Below, piece after piece: positions 1 through 9,336 of a stretch of 64,000 nucleotides of DNA (positions are counted from its first letter, which is position 1; each line of letters begins with the position of its first letter). This DNA comes from Conchocele bisecta. Lineage: Eukaryota > Mollusca > Bivalvia > Lucinida > Thyasiridae. The notes under the pieces were generated by a model. It was not told where the DNA came from. It saw only the letters and a list, made by a program, of their open reading frames with translations, and did not search any database. The DNA is taken from assembly GCA_029237695.1 (NCBI GenBank), contig JAQRGA010000042.1, positions 1,054,001 through 1,118,000 on the forward strand, read 5' to 3'. Made by a program: the position numbers and the translations under genes.

Positions 1-1
1 A

Positions 2-208
2 TCAAAAGTTGAAACTCATCACAGAGACAGATATAAGAAACTTTTCGAAATGGTTGAAAAAGGTACTGTTTTTAAAAGAGATAAAAAAATTACATGGAAA
101 TGTAGTGTGTGCGGTTATGTTATGGATGGTACAGAGCCTCCAGTTAAATGTCCGTGCTGTCAGCATCCGAGAGAGTATTATGAACCTACTGATTTAAGTT
201 TTGAATAA
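2..208 (+). CDS. rubrerythrin, C-terminal part (gene starts before the window)
   Basis: The reading frame is open from the window edge to TAA at 206-208, giving 68 residues. It carries a rubredoxin-type iron site: a CSVCGY knuckle followed 15 residues later by CPCC, then the conserved tail REYYEP. The upstream part (HHRDRYKKL) matches the end of the helical ferritin-like domain of rubrerythrins. Rubrerythrin reduces peroxide in the cytoplasm of anaerobes. The rubredoxin/glutamate synthase fusion follows 20 bases downstream and may be co-transcribed. The diiron domain itself lies outside the window. Confidence 0.85.
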   Translation, partial: SKVETHHRDRYKKLFEMVEKGTVFKRDKKITWKCSVCGYVMDGTEPPVKCPCCQHPREYYEPTDLSFE

Positions 209-228
209 TTTTAAATATAGGTTAATTT

Positions 229-1773
229 ATGGCAGTTTATCAGTGTAGAGTTTGCGGCTTCAAGTATGATGGTATAAAAGAAGGCAGAAAATGGAGTGAA
301 TTACATCATGACTGGATATGTCCGCTCTGCAATTCAGGTAAATCTTATTTTTCTACAGTAGAAATATATGAATGCAGTGTCTGTGCATTTTGTTATGATG
401 AAGAAAAAGAAGATATACAATGGAATAAATTGGACGAAAAGTGGATATGTCCAATTTGTTCTTCCGGTAAAAGTTATTTTAATAAAAAAAATAAGTGTGA
501 TGCAGTAGATGAAATTATCTCTAAATCGGCGTCAGAAGATTATGTAGAAAAAAAGTATCTCGGTGAATGGGAAAGATCTGCCGATGATATTGAAAATTAT
601 ATGGATGATATTCATAAAATTTCTATTAGTGGGAAATATATTGTAGAACCGATGAAAAGTAAAAAAAGCTGTTTGGGGTGGGATGATATCTTATTCAAAG
701 GTTCTCAGCTTTTTAATATGCCGTTAAATGAAGATGAACAGGTATTAACTGAAACAATAATAGGTGCTAAAGCTTCTGTACCACTGATTTTAAATGCACC
801 GATTATTATTTCACACATGTCTTACGGTGCACTTTCTAAAGAGGCAAAAATAGCATTATCAAAAGGTTCTGCATCTGTTCAAACAGCAATTTGCTCTGGA
901 GAAGGAGGTATTCTTAACGAATCTCTCGAGAATTCTTACAAATATATATTTGAATATGTACCTAATAAATATTCTGTGACAGATGAATATCTTAAAAGAG
1001 TTGATGCTGTTGAAATTAAAATTGGACAATCTGCAAAACCCGGAATGGGAGGATTTTTACCGTTTAGCAAGGTGACAGAGGATATAGCTATAGTTCGCGG
1101 AAAAGAGCATGGAAAAGATATTATCAGTCCTGCAAAGTTTGCTGAAATTAATAATCGTGAAGATCTAAAGGATACAGTTAGTAAATTAAGAGAGTTGACT
1201 GGCGGAAAGCCTATAGGCATAAAACTGGCAGCGGGAAACATAGAGCAGGATCTTGAAATAGCTGTTTTTGCCAACCCTGATTTTATAACACTTGACGGAA
1301 GATCAGGGTCCACAGGAGCAGCCCCTAAATTTATTAAAGATTCAACTTCAGTACCTACATTATTTGCACTTTACAGAGCTAAAAAATTTTTAAAAAAGAA
1401 CGCTCCTGATATCTCATTAATTATCACAGGAGGTCTAAGGATATCTTCAGATTTCGCTAAAGCTTTAGCGATGGGGGCAGATGTTGTCGCAATAGCTACG
1501 GCTGCTATGATGTCTATAGGCTGCCAGCAGTATAGAATTTGTAATACAGGTAGATGTCCTGTAGGAATTGCAACGCAGGATATAGAACTTAGAAAACGGC
1601 TGGATATTAATAAATCTGCTGAAAGAGTGAAGAATTTTTTATCCGTTTCGATTGAGGAGTTAAAATCATTTGCAAGGTTAACAGGAAATAAAGATATTCA
1701 TAGTTTATCAATTGATAATCTCTGCACAATAAATTCTGAAATATCAGAGCATACAGATATTGATCATGTGTAG
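229..1773 (+). CDS. double-rubredoxin / glutamate synthase FMN-domain fusion protein
   Basis: A 514-residue protein. Two tandem rubredoxin-like domains occupy residues 1-80, with Cys pairs at 6/9 and 31/34, then 49/52 and 74/77. From about residue 120 onward it is a GltB-type FMN-binding barrel (Glu_synthase family). The motif GCQQYRICNTGRCPVG near the C-terminus supplies the three cysteines expected for the [3Fe-4S] cluster of glutamate synthases. It lacks the glutamine amidotransferase domain, so as seen it cannot liberate ammonia from glutamine. Related stand-alone proteins occur in anaerobes and archaea, and their electron donor is plausibly the attached rubredoxin. It follows a rubrerythrin gene closely. 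The role in glutamate synthesis versus another FMN redox reaction is inferred. Confidence 0.85.
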   Translation: MAVYQCRVCGFKYDGIKEGRKWSELHHDWICPLCNSGKSYFSTVEIYECSVCAFCYDEEKEDIQWNKLDEKWICPICSSGKSYFNKKNKCDAVDEIISKSASEDYVEKKYLGEWERSADDIENYMDDIHKISISGKYIVEPMKSKKSCLGWDDILFKGSQLFNMPLNEDEQVLTETIIGAKASVPLILNAPIIISHMSYGALSKEAKIALSKGSASVQTAICSGEGGILNESLENSYKYIFEYVPNKYSVTDEYLKRVDAVEIKIGQSAKPGMGGFLPFSKVTEDIAIVRGKEHGKDIISPAKFAEINNREDLKDTVSKLRELTGGKPIGIKLAAGNIEQDLEIAVFANPDFITLDGRSGSTGAAPKFIKDSTSVPTLFALYRAKKFLKKNAPDISLIITGGLRISSDFAKALAMGADVVAIATAAMMSIGCQQYRICNTGRCPVGIATQDIELRKRLDINKSAERVKNFLSVSIEELKSFARLTGNKDIHSLSIDNLCTINSEISEHTDIDHV

Positions 1774-2029
1774 AAAAATTATTTGCTAATTTTAATATAT
1801 ATTATACTAATTTAGATACCTATAGTACGACCTAAAAAATTTTCATATTATTTTATACTTATATATATAATATTTGGTTATCTGAATACAGTATTTTATG
1901 CTAATTATTTTCTCTCTTGGGTAAATCTCTAATCCTAAAAGCTTTATCATCTGCCAAAGCTTTGGATGTTATTTTAATATATAGCATAAATTTATAATAT
2001 CTCCTAATGCATTATAAAGAAAGGTATAA

Positions 2030-2356
2030 CTACACCGCCAATATACCTCTGCACATGATACCTGAAAGTGAACCATGGTATTTTAAAATAAAATTCAATT
2101 TTAGTAAAAAAATACTTCTGTACATTAATAAAGTTAAGAATCTGCAAATTATAAATAAAGCTACCCAAACTTTAGCTGTGCTAAATAATGCAAAGCTTAA
2201 AGTAATTAATTGCAAAATGATAAAAACTGTTAAAATTTTTTTCATTTATTTTCTCTATTATATATCCTGTTGGAATTGAAACAGTGTAAGCCATAAAAAA
2301 GTAAATGGTAAAATTTCTGCTTGTGCAGGACTTAAATGAAAGTTAATCGGAGTAAT
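2030..2356 (-). pseudogene. decayed FucP-like MFS sugar transporter fragment
   Basis: On the minus strand one frame from about 2356 to 2245 reads FHLSPAQAEILPFTFFMAY and then IPTGYIIEKINEK. This is the N-terminal TM1-TM2 pattern of FucP-type MFS sugar symporters (FNLS.AQA...F.FF.AY....P.G...ekfGeK). Across an A-run near 2240 the homology shifts frame and continues as a hydrophobic stretch to 2030. No start codon or full-length frame exists, and the upstream side is closed by stops. A further open stretch at about 1905-1970 ending RDLPKRENN may be the C-terminal end of the same gene after a large internal deletion. Function is lost. Confidence 0.6.
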
Positions 2357-2566
2357 TTATAATATTTGTTATTTCCACATATTTTTGAGTATAATTAGAT
2401 TGATTATTAATATATTATATAAGTAATTGATAATTATAATCTTAAAGATCTATAAAACTTTAGATAGAAGTAGAAAAGTTATGAAACTAGTAGTAAATTT
2501 TACTGAAAAACAGCTAAAATATTATAGCATTACAACTTTTCACCTGCATGAAGTGCTATAGGTTAA

Positions 2567-4012
2567 TTAATATGTATTATTTATTTTACTCCCTCTAAGG
2601 TCTGCAATAATTTTCTTATATTTATAAACTTGCTTATCCTGAATGATAAGGTAGGTAACAAACTGCGTTACTATTCCGCCAAGTATGCAAATAACAGCCA
2701 TAATAAGGCACATTTTATCTATACCAATTTCATGTTGCATCCATGGAAGGAGTACAATTCCTAGTGTAGCACCGGCTTTTGCAAATGCTGCTGCAAAACC
2801 ATGGCCTGTTGCTCTTAAATTTGTAGGGTATACTCTGGCAGGAATCATAAATGTCATTGGATTTGGTCCCGCATTTACAGAGAGGTAAAATATAATAAAT
2901 CCTGAAAAGATCATAGGTGTATACCATATTGTGCCGAATGTATAATTTGTACACATCAGTATAAGCATACCAAGTCCCATTCCGTAAAATCCCAAAGAAG
3001 ATAACTTTATCATGCCTCGTCTTTTTACAAGTATAATTGCTATGACAATTCCAACTAGAAGAAATAGATCAATAACAAGAGCACTTTTTATTGAGTGCAG
3101 ATCTTTTTCAATAAATGCATGAGGATTATTAGTAAAAATCTTGGTTAGTATAATCGGTGTAAAAATACCTATTCCATAAAAAGCAATATCCATTAAAAAC
3201 CATGGAACTGCTGATAATATTGTGAGTTTAATAAACTGAGGTTTGAAAATATCTGTAAATTTTGTTTTATGAACTTCCTGCTTTTGGAGTCTGACTTTTC
3301 CGTTATTAATTTTTGACAGATTTTTAGCAGCTTTTTTAATTTTTCCTTGAGATGCAAGCCATTTTGCACTTTCAGGCATTCCAAGTCTGAAAAAGAATAG
3401 TATTGCAGCGAAAAGTGCAGGAATACCAAGCATTATTCTCCAAGTCCATACATGAGGTATAAATTGGAGAAGAATAACACCCATTAAAGCACCGGCAACT
3501 GCTCCAATAGCCTGAAATGAAAAATTACCTACCTGCATTCTTTTTCTATTTTTTTTAGGAATAAGTTCTGCAATGTATGAAGAGTTTACAGGATATTCAC
3601 CGCCGATTCCAATACCGGCAATAAATCTAAAAATAATTAATGACCATACAGACCAAGCAGCGGCACAGAGAATAGAGAATACGATAAAAATAAGCATGTT
3701 AAGTAGAAGAATAAATTTTCTTCCCAGTGTATCTGTCAAACGACCGAATACTGCTGCCCCAATGATTGCACCTATAGGAGCGGCTGCTCCGATTAAACCT
3801 ATCATCAACGGATCATTTGAGAGCCATGTAAAGTTCTGCATCAAAAGAGGCATGGCTACACCTATAATAAACAGATCAAAGCCATCCAATGCGAACCCTG
3901 CACCCGTAATGAGCCATAATGCCCAGTGTCTTAGTGTCATTTTATTTTCATTGATAGCTTTTGACACCATAAGTTTAGGTTTTGAAGCTTTATTTTTATT
4001 TTTTTCCACCAT
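2567..4012 (-). CDS. MFS transporter, sugar/metabolite:H+ symporter type
   Basis: A 481-residue integral membrane protein of about 12 hydrophobic segments. Family landmarks: DGFDLFIIG in TM1 (residues 43-51), the loop 2-3 signature GRLTDTLGRK (90-99), RFIAGIGIGGEYP in TM4 (129-141) and the basic loop PKKNRKRM (152-159). The GGEYP motif and overall length fit the sugar-porter/phosphate/metabolite:H+ symporter branches of MFS. The substrate cannot be told from sequence. It is monocistronic, with 558 bases to the next gene on its right. The alternative start at M15 is less likely because of its length. Confidence 0.85.
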   Translation of the reverse strand: MVEKNKNKASKPKLMVSKAINENKMTLRHWALWLITGAGFALDGFDLFIIGVAMPLLMQNFTWLSNDPLMIGLIGAAAPIGAIIGAAVFGRLTDTLGRKFILLLNMLIFIVFSILCAAAWSVWSLIIFRFIAGIGIGGEYPVNSSYIAELIPKKNRKRMQVGNFSFQAIGAVAGALMGVILLQFIPHVWTWRIMLGIPALFAAILFFFRLGMPESAKWLASQGKIKKAAKNLSKINNGKVRLQKQEVHKTKFTDIFKPQFIKLTILSAVPWFLMDIAFYGIGIFTPIILTKIFTNNPHAFIEKDLHSIKSALVIDLFLLVGIVIAIILVKRRGMIKLSSLGFYGMGLGMLILMCTNYTFGTIWYTPMIFSGFIIFYLSVNAGPNPMTFMIPARVYPTNLRATGHGFAAAFAKAGATLGIVLLPWMQHEIGIDKMCLIMAVICILGGIVTQFVTYLIIQDKQVYKYKKIIADLRGSKINNTY

Positions 4013-4149
4013 AATAAAAATATCCTCTGCTAGAATTATTCTACATTCTTTAAATATTTCGTGTCGTTTATAATTTATACTAAATCTGAATTATTTTTAC
4101 TAAAATATTGATTAATCTAGAATATTAGTTTAACACATAATATGACACA

Positions 4150-4440
4150 ATATAAAATTTTCTATTAGAAGTCAAAAGATTAAATCTCATTTTTCTCCAT
4201 CATCAGGATGATTTATTCAGATATACAGATCGCATAAAAGTAGTATTATGAGTGTAGCAGGGGTCAAGTTTTTAAAAAAAATAGATTTATTCTTCCTAAA
4301 TAATCAAATAATTTATAATTAGATGAGTAGGTATCAATTAAGTGAAACTGCTGTGCTTTTATCCATTTACCCTGATCTGAATAATCCTTATCAACTAACT
4401 TCTAACAATTTTAAATGCATCTAATAGTCCATAGGTTGAC
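4150..4440 (+). mobile_element. IS630-family transposase remnant (copy C, N-terminal part only)
   Basis: This stretch is recognisably related to the minus-strand remnant at about 20178-19700. Shared DNA words include the region encoding ISLHHQ, a run taatcaaataattt, and agtaggtatcaat. The fragment reads as an IS630-type N-terminal helix-turn-helix region, broken by stops and frameshifts, and homology ends near 4410. The rest of this gap (to 4570) has a minus-strand open stretch of about 45 codons (4555-4414, ending VNLWTIRCI) that I cannot assign. Confidence 0.55.
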
Positions 4441-4570
4441 TTTAAAAAGCCAATTGTCAGGAGCTTTTTTGCCATATTCTATTTCATAAATATTTTCCAG
4501 TTTTATCCCAAGTGATTTGACAAAATGTGATGCAATATATTCTATAATAGGTCTTTAAACTATTTATCTT

Positions 4571-5362
4571 TTATTTTAAAAAATTTAATATTAAATTTAA
4601 ATACTCTTTTCTATTTTCAAGCATTGGTACATGGGCAGAATTTTCCATAACTACATGAGTGCTGTTTGTTAGCTGCATAAACATTTTTTCAGATTCTTCT
4701 AAGGGGATCATAAAATCTTTTGCTCCTGAAATAACAAGCACTTCATTCTTTATGTTAATTAATCGATTTAACGCATTATGATTTATGCAGGCTTCTGCCT
4801 GACTAATAAAACCTTCTGCTGTAATTGCGTATGGATAATTATCAATAAACTCCATTAATAAATTAAAATTTTCTTTATCATTAATGAACTCGACAGAATA
4901 CAGAAGATGAGCAAAAACCCTATTAATTAATTTTATATCAACATTATTAGAATGCATCAAACTTAAAGTATCAATTAAATGATAAGTCCTATAATTATTT
5001 GCAGCCATAGTATTTGAAAGTATTAACCGGTTAACGTTATCTGGATGTGCAAGTACCAGTTCTTGGGCAATGTATCCGCCCATAGAATAACCTAATATAT
5101 CAGGTTTATTTAAATTCAGTTTTAGTATAAGTTCATATAGATCATTTGCCATTAGCTCAATGGAGTAAGCACCATCGGTGACGGCAGCTCTTCCTGCACC
5201 TCTGTTATCAAACAATATAACTTGATAATGTCTGGCTAGGACCTTCAGAATAGTTCTAAATGTATCACAGGTGCAACCTAATCCACTTACCAATACTAAC
5301 GGTGTTCCTTTTCCATGTATCTCATAGTAAACGGTAATATCTTTAATTTTTAAATAAGCCAT
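4571..5362 (-). CDS. alpha/beta-fold hydrolase
   Basis: A 263-residue protein with the complete catalytic triad of the alpha/beta hydrolase fold. The nucleophile is Ser93 in GYSMGG, the acid is Asp216 in SGAKDFMIP, and the base is His244 in NSAHVPMLE. The oxyanion strand motif LVSGLGCTCDTF lies near residues 24-35 and FDNRGAG at 51-57. Size and motifs fit small-molecule esterases or enol-lactone-type hydrolases, with no signal peptide. It stands alone between long non-coding stretches, so context gives no substrate. Confidence 0.85.
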   Translation of the reverse strand: MAYLKIKDITVYYEIHGKGTPLVLVSGLGCTCDTFRTILKVLARHYQVILFDNRGAGRAAVTDGAYSIELMANDLYELILKLNLNKPDILGYSMGGYIAQELVLAHPDNVNRLILSNTMAANNYRTYHLIDTLSLMHSNNVDIKLINRVFAHLLYSVEFINDKENFNLLMEFIDNYPYAITAEGFISQAEACINHNALNRLINIKNEVLVISGAKDFMIPLEESEKMFMQLTNSTHVVMENSAHVPMLENRKEYLNLILNFLK

Positions 5363-6004
5363 AATTTTCCTTAATACAATTATTCACTAAAGCTTTTTAT
5401 CAAAATTTACTTTTATTCAGTCAAGGTATTACCAATTATTGTTTCGTCATAATTCTTCTCAGGTATAACTAGATTAGTTAATTCTATATGTTTTTTTAAA
5501 CTAAATAGATATTTTATTGATTTTAAAATATACGTTTAGAAATAACACTACTTATAAACTGTTTTTTAGCCTCTTTAGCAATATGAATAGTATACTTTGA
5601 TCATTATAGGTAAATACTACAGAAAAATACCTGTCTGCAATAGCTTTTTGGATTAAGTGGGTAAGAAAATATGAATTAACTTTTAAATAAAAAAGCAGCA
5701 GGCTTATCTCTTGACAAAGTATGGCTTTGATAAAAAAGGTAGTCTAAATTACAGGTAAATGTTTCTGTTGAAAAAATCCACGTTTAAATAATAAATTCAG
5801 TTAAAGATTTTTTCTATTGGCTCAACCTGAAGTACTTTGGGATAGCCATGAACTAAAAAATATAAAATACCGTTATTATTTATATCTAACTTGACAAAAA
5901 AACATATTTATCAAGGTTAATAATATAATTTTCTTAGACATAAGGTGCATTATAATAATTTATTATTAAATAAATGCTAAAGCTCAGCTTTATACCGTAA
6001 AGTA
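5363..6004. other. 642-base gap without a clear gene
   Basis: AT-rich and full of stops. On the minus strand an ATG-started stretch of 46 codons ends near 5805 with the tail LVHGYPKVLQVEPIEK. It is not a family I recognise and could be a chance frame or the end of a lost gene. No hairpin or RNA gene stands out. Confidence 0.4.
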
Positions 6005-7090
6005 TTATCCATATTTTCTTTCAAATTCAGACATGAAATCAATTAAAACTTCAACCCCTTCAAGAGGCATTGAATTATAGATACTAGCTCTTAATCCATG
6101 TATTGCTCTATGACCTCCAAGTCCCAGCAAGCCTATTTTTTCACTTGCTTTTATGAATAAATTATCCAATTCTTCCGAAGAAGTTCTGAATACAATATTC
6201 ATTCTAGATCTACTGCATGGTTCAACAAAATTTGAATAAAAATCACTTGAATCAAGATATTCATATATTACACCTGATTTCAAAGTATTTATACTATCCA
6301 TAGCTTTTATTCCGCCCTGATCTTTCAACCATTCAGTCACCAACTGTAACATATAAATAGAAAATGTTGGAGGAGTATTATGCATAGATCTCTCATACAT
6401 ATATGTCTGATAGTCAAGCATTAAAGGAAGATTACGACCTTCAGCTCTATCAACAAGAGATTTTTTTATAATTGCAATGGCTAGCCCTGAAGATCCCAGT
6501 ACTTTTTGAGTACTGGCATAAACCATATCGAATTGATTTATATCAATATTTCTTGTCATTATATCTGTTGACATATCAGCGATAATAGGAACTCCGTCAT
6601 CACGTACAGGAATTGACTGAAACTGTGTGCCAAAAGTTGTATTATTTGTAGTTAAATGTAAGTAAGAAGAGTTTTTATCAGTTTTCCATTTTCTCACATT
6701 AGGTATTTTGTTGTACATAGACTCTTTACTTGAGCATATTACTTTTACTTTACCTATTTTTTGACCCTCTAAAATAGCTTTTTCAGACCAATATCCAGTA
6801 TCGGCATACTCTGCAAAACCATCTTTTTCCATAAGGTTCATTGGTATCATAGCGAACTGCAGGCTGGCACCGCCCTGTATAAAGCAAACAGAATAATCAT
6901 CGCCAATCCTCATTATCTCCCTAATATTATCTTCAACTTTGGTAATAATTTCTAAAAATGCTTCACTTCTGTGTGATAATTCAACAAGTCCAATTCCCTT
7001 TGAATTATAGTTTACAAAATCACTCTGAATTCTTTTCATTACAGGCTTAGGTATCATGGACGGACCAGGTGCGAAGTTAAAGATTTTCAT
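6005..7090 (-). CDS. serC: phosphoserine aminotransferase
   Basis: A 361-residue class V PLP aminotransferase that converts 3-phosphohydroxypyruvate and glutamate to phosphoserine in serine (and pyridoxine) biosynthesis. Diagnostic features are FNFAPGPSMIP at the N-terminus, SHRS (39-42), the substrate region GGASLQFAMIPMNL, ADMSTD (171-176) and the PLP lysine K196 in STQKVLGSSG. The C-terminal GGHRAIHGLRASIYN is the SerC signature. Length is normal for the family. It is monocistronic here, and serA and serB are not in the window. Confidence 0.95.
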   Translation of the reverse strand: MKIFNFAPGPSMIPKPVMKRIQSDFVNYNSKGIGLVELSHRSEAFLEIITKVEDNIREIMRIGDDYSVCFIQGGASLQFAMIPMNLMEKDGFAEYADTGYWSEKAILEGQKIGKVKVICSSKESMYNKIPNVRKWKTDKNSSYLHLTTNNTTFGTQFQSIPVRDDGVPIIADMSTDIMTRNIDINQFDMVYASTQKVLGSSGLAIAIIKKSLVDRAEGRNLPLMLDYQTYMYERSMHNTPPTFSIYMLQLVTEWLKDQGGIKAMDSINTLKSGVIYEYLDSSDFYSNFVEPCSRSRMNIVFRTSSEELDNLFIKASEKIGLLGLGGHRAIHGLRASIYNSMPLEGVEVLIDFMSEFERKYG

Positions 7091-7517
7091 GATTAAAGCT
7101 CCAGTCGTATCAGTTTATATATTAAAATAGTTTGTGAAAACTTACATATTTTCTAATTTAAATTAGGTCTATAACGTACAAAAAAAAGTATTTTTACCAA
7201 AAAACTTATAAATTAAATAACATGCCCATAATAAATAATTCTGTTTTTTTATATTAATAAGTTCATTTTTTCTGAATAGGCATTAGTTTACATTTTAAAC
7301 TTTATTTATGCATATCCTTAAAGCAGAAGTTCAGAAAAAATCTAATGGATAACAATAAAAGTTTAATATCATAAATTGGCAAATCAGAAAATGAATCAAC
7401 TCTATTTCACTAGAAATATGACTTTCTTTCTTTGACGCTATATACATCTTGATTAACAAGAGCATACTTAATATAATTACCTATTAAAATATTATATAGA
7501 AATATACCCTTATTATT
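7091..7517. other. 427-base intergenic gap between divergent serC and the AI-2E-type permease
   Basis: No reading frame of any length with family character, no tRNA and no convincing hairpin. It must hold the outward promoters of the two divergent genes, but no clean -35/-10 pair can be singled out in such AT-rich sequence. Confidence 0.4.
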
Positions 7518-8969
7518 ATGATAAAAAAGATTAAAGCTATATCAGAAAATAAATCTATACTAGAATATAGTGCGGGTCTAATTGCAGCTATTGTAATTTT
7601 AATCATTTTTATTCTGGCAGCCACTTATTTTAAATCTGTTATTTTCGGACTGCTTTTGGCATTCTTATTTTTACCTCTGCAGATATGGTATAAAAAATAT
7701 ATTATATCAAATAAGTTAATCAGGTATTTTACATTGCTCATAAAAACATGTTTTTATCCTATAGTAAAACCAATAGAGATTTTACAGAAAAAACTACTGT
7801 TCATGACAATGTTAAATAAAAAAACAAAAAAAATAAGTACTGAAGAAAAGATTGCAAATAGACAAATATCAAAATCATGTCATCTAACAATTCTAACAGT
7901 ATTTATAATTTTTCTCTTTTTCATAGGTGGTATGGTTTGGATATCAACAACATATTTAACGAGTGCAACTAATTCTATAACAACATGGGCGCATAAGGCG
8001 ACAGCAGATTATACTGAGAATAAAGAAATATTGGAAAAAAAATCAGTAAACGGATTAAATTTATCTAACAGCGAAACTCAGATACTCAATACAGAAAATT
8101 CTGATCCTTACAATCAGTTTATAAATGCCATAATATTTAAATTTGAATCTATTAAGCCAAAACTCGAACAATATAAATTCTTCAGAATATTAAAAAAGTC
8201 TGTTCTTAAATATTTAAATAATCCTGATAACATTAAAGATTTGGCAAAAAGGCTTTTTGTAGGTACAGGTGGTATTTTTTCATATACAGCAGGAGCAGTA
8301 AGTACAATTTTTATATTATTTTTAAATATAGTTTTTACATTTTTCTTTTTTGCATTCTTTCTTAAAAAACTTGCAAATCTACAAAGTAAAATTAAAGAAA
8401 AAACTTCACCAAGTAAATATATAGCCAGTTCAATAATGAGTAGTGACTGGTTCCCTAATACCTCACAGGGAACAATAAAAATAACGATTGAGATATTAGA
8501 AAATATTTTATATAAATTAAAAATATGGCTTAGAGGATACTGTACTATAATTGTTATTGAAAGCTGTTTTTACACTACTATTTTTTCTATTATAGGTGTG
8601 CCATTTGGAATAATACTTGGGTTATTTGCCGGCTTGACAATCCTGCTTCCATATATAGGCCCAATGATAAGTGTTATTATAACAGTAACTATCTGTCTGA
8701 CTGTAGGTAATCTAAGTATGCTTCAAATCTTATTGGTTATTTTGTCTTATATTGTTATGACAGGAATCATAGATCAGCTTTTTATATATCCTGCAATAGT
8801 CGGTGGTTCTTTAGGGCTAAATGAAATGGAAACTATAGTTGTGGTACTGGTAGGCGGAATACTGGCTGGAATTTCCGGTATGATATTCGCAGTTCCAGTG
8901 GCTGCAATTCTTAAATATTTAATACCGCAAGCATATAAAATTAGTTCTTCCTGTAGGTCTAAAAGTTAA
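7518..8969 (+). CDS. AI-2E family (PerM/YdiK-type) permease
   Basis: A 483-residue membrane protein. It has two N-terminal hydrophobic segments (about 15-55), a basic linker, a TM near 120-145, a large central soluble stretch and a C-terminal block of TMs from about 260 on. The C-terminal region holds the family's conserved pieces: IGVPFGIILGLFAGLTILLP, then YIGPMIS, and DQLFIYPAIVGGSLGLN. This is the AI-2E transporter family, whose members export autoinducer-2 or act as Na+/H+ antiporters; the substrate here is unknown. The central loop is longer than usual and Lys-rich (residues 90-120). Confidence 0.8.
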   Translation: MIKKIKAISENKSILEYSAGLIAAIVILIIFILAATYFKSVIFGLLLAFLFLPLQIWYKKYIISNKLIRYFTLLIKTCFYPIVKPIEILQKKLLFMTMLNKKTKKISTEEKIANRQISKSCHLTILTVFIIFLFFIGGMVWISTTYLTSATNSITTWAHKATADYTENKEILEKKSVNGLNLSNSETQILNTENSDPYNQFINAIIFKFESIKPKLEQYKFFRILKKSVLKYLNNPDNIKDLAKRLFVGTGGIFSYTAGAVSTIFILFLNIVFTFFFFAFFLKKLANLQSKIKEKTSPSKYIASSIMSSDWFPNTSQGTIKITIEILENILYKLKIWLRGYCTIIVIESCFYTTIFSIIGVPFGIILGLFAGLTILLPYIGPMISVIITVTICLTVGNLSMLQILLVILSYIVMTGIIDQLFIYPAIVGGSLGLNEMETIVVVLVGGILAGISGMIFAVPVAAILKYLIPQAYKISSSCRSKS

Positions 8970-8984
8970 GTTTTTAAAAAATGA

Positions 8985-9160
8985 CATCAAACTTATACAA
9001 AAGAATTCAAAAGACCAGAATATCAGATTCCTGTATCGGAAAATTCTAAAAAATATAACAGAGTATAATATTCATACTAATCACTGTGAAGGGCAAAACT
9101 CAGCAGTACGAAAAAAATTGCAATATATACTATTCAACTCAGAGTAGTAAATTTAAACAA
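8985..9160 (+). mobile_element. IS1-like transposase remnant (C-terminal piece)
   Basis: A broken frame around 9055-9130 reads NIHTNHCEGQNSAVRKKLQ. This resembles the IS1-family block containing HANHxEAFNSALRR, the acidic residue region of the IS1 transposase. The same DNA block recurs, diverged, at about 17230-17290 in this window. Flanking sequence is closed by stops and no terminal repeats are recognisable. The rest of the 8970-9336 gap shows nothing. Confidence 0.5.
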
Positions 9161-9336
9161 GATATATAAAAAAGAACTTATTATAAAGGTTATAAAAATA
9201 AGATTTGTTTGTTATTGTATTCTTAGTTATTGTTATTATATGCCTGCTGGTTTATTTTATTTAAAGGCAGAAAATTGTTGATTATATTGCAAAATATAAA
9301 TAACCCAAATCTTAAAATTTTAAGGAAAGAAATATC

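Noticed and set aside
9..197. A plus-strand frame at the window start
   Set aside because: It is a different frame from the rubrerythrin end, whose cysteine knuckles are clear.
2007..2279. A 90-codon plus-strand frame over the decayed MFS gene
   Set aside because: It is antisense to the FucP-like remnant, has no ribosome site and no family character.
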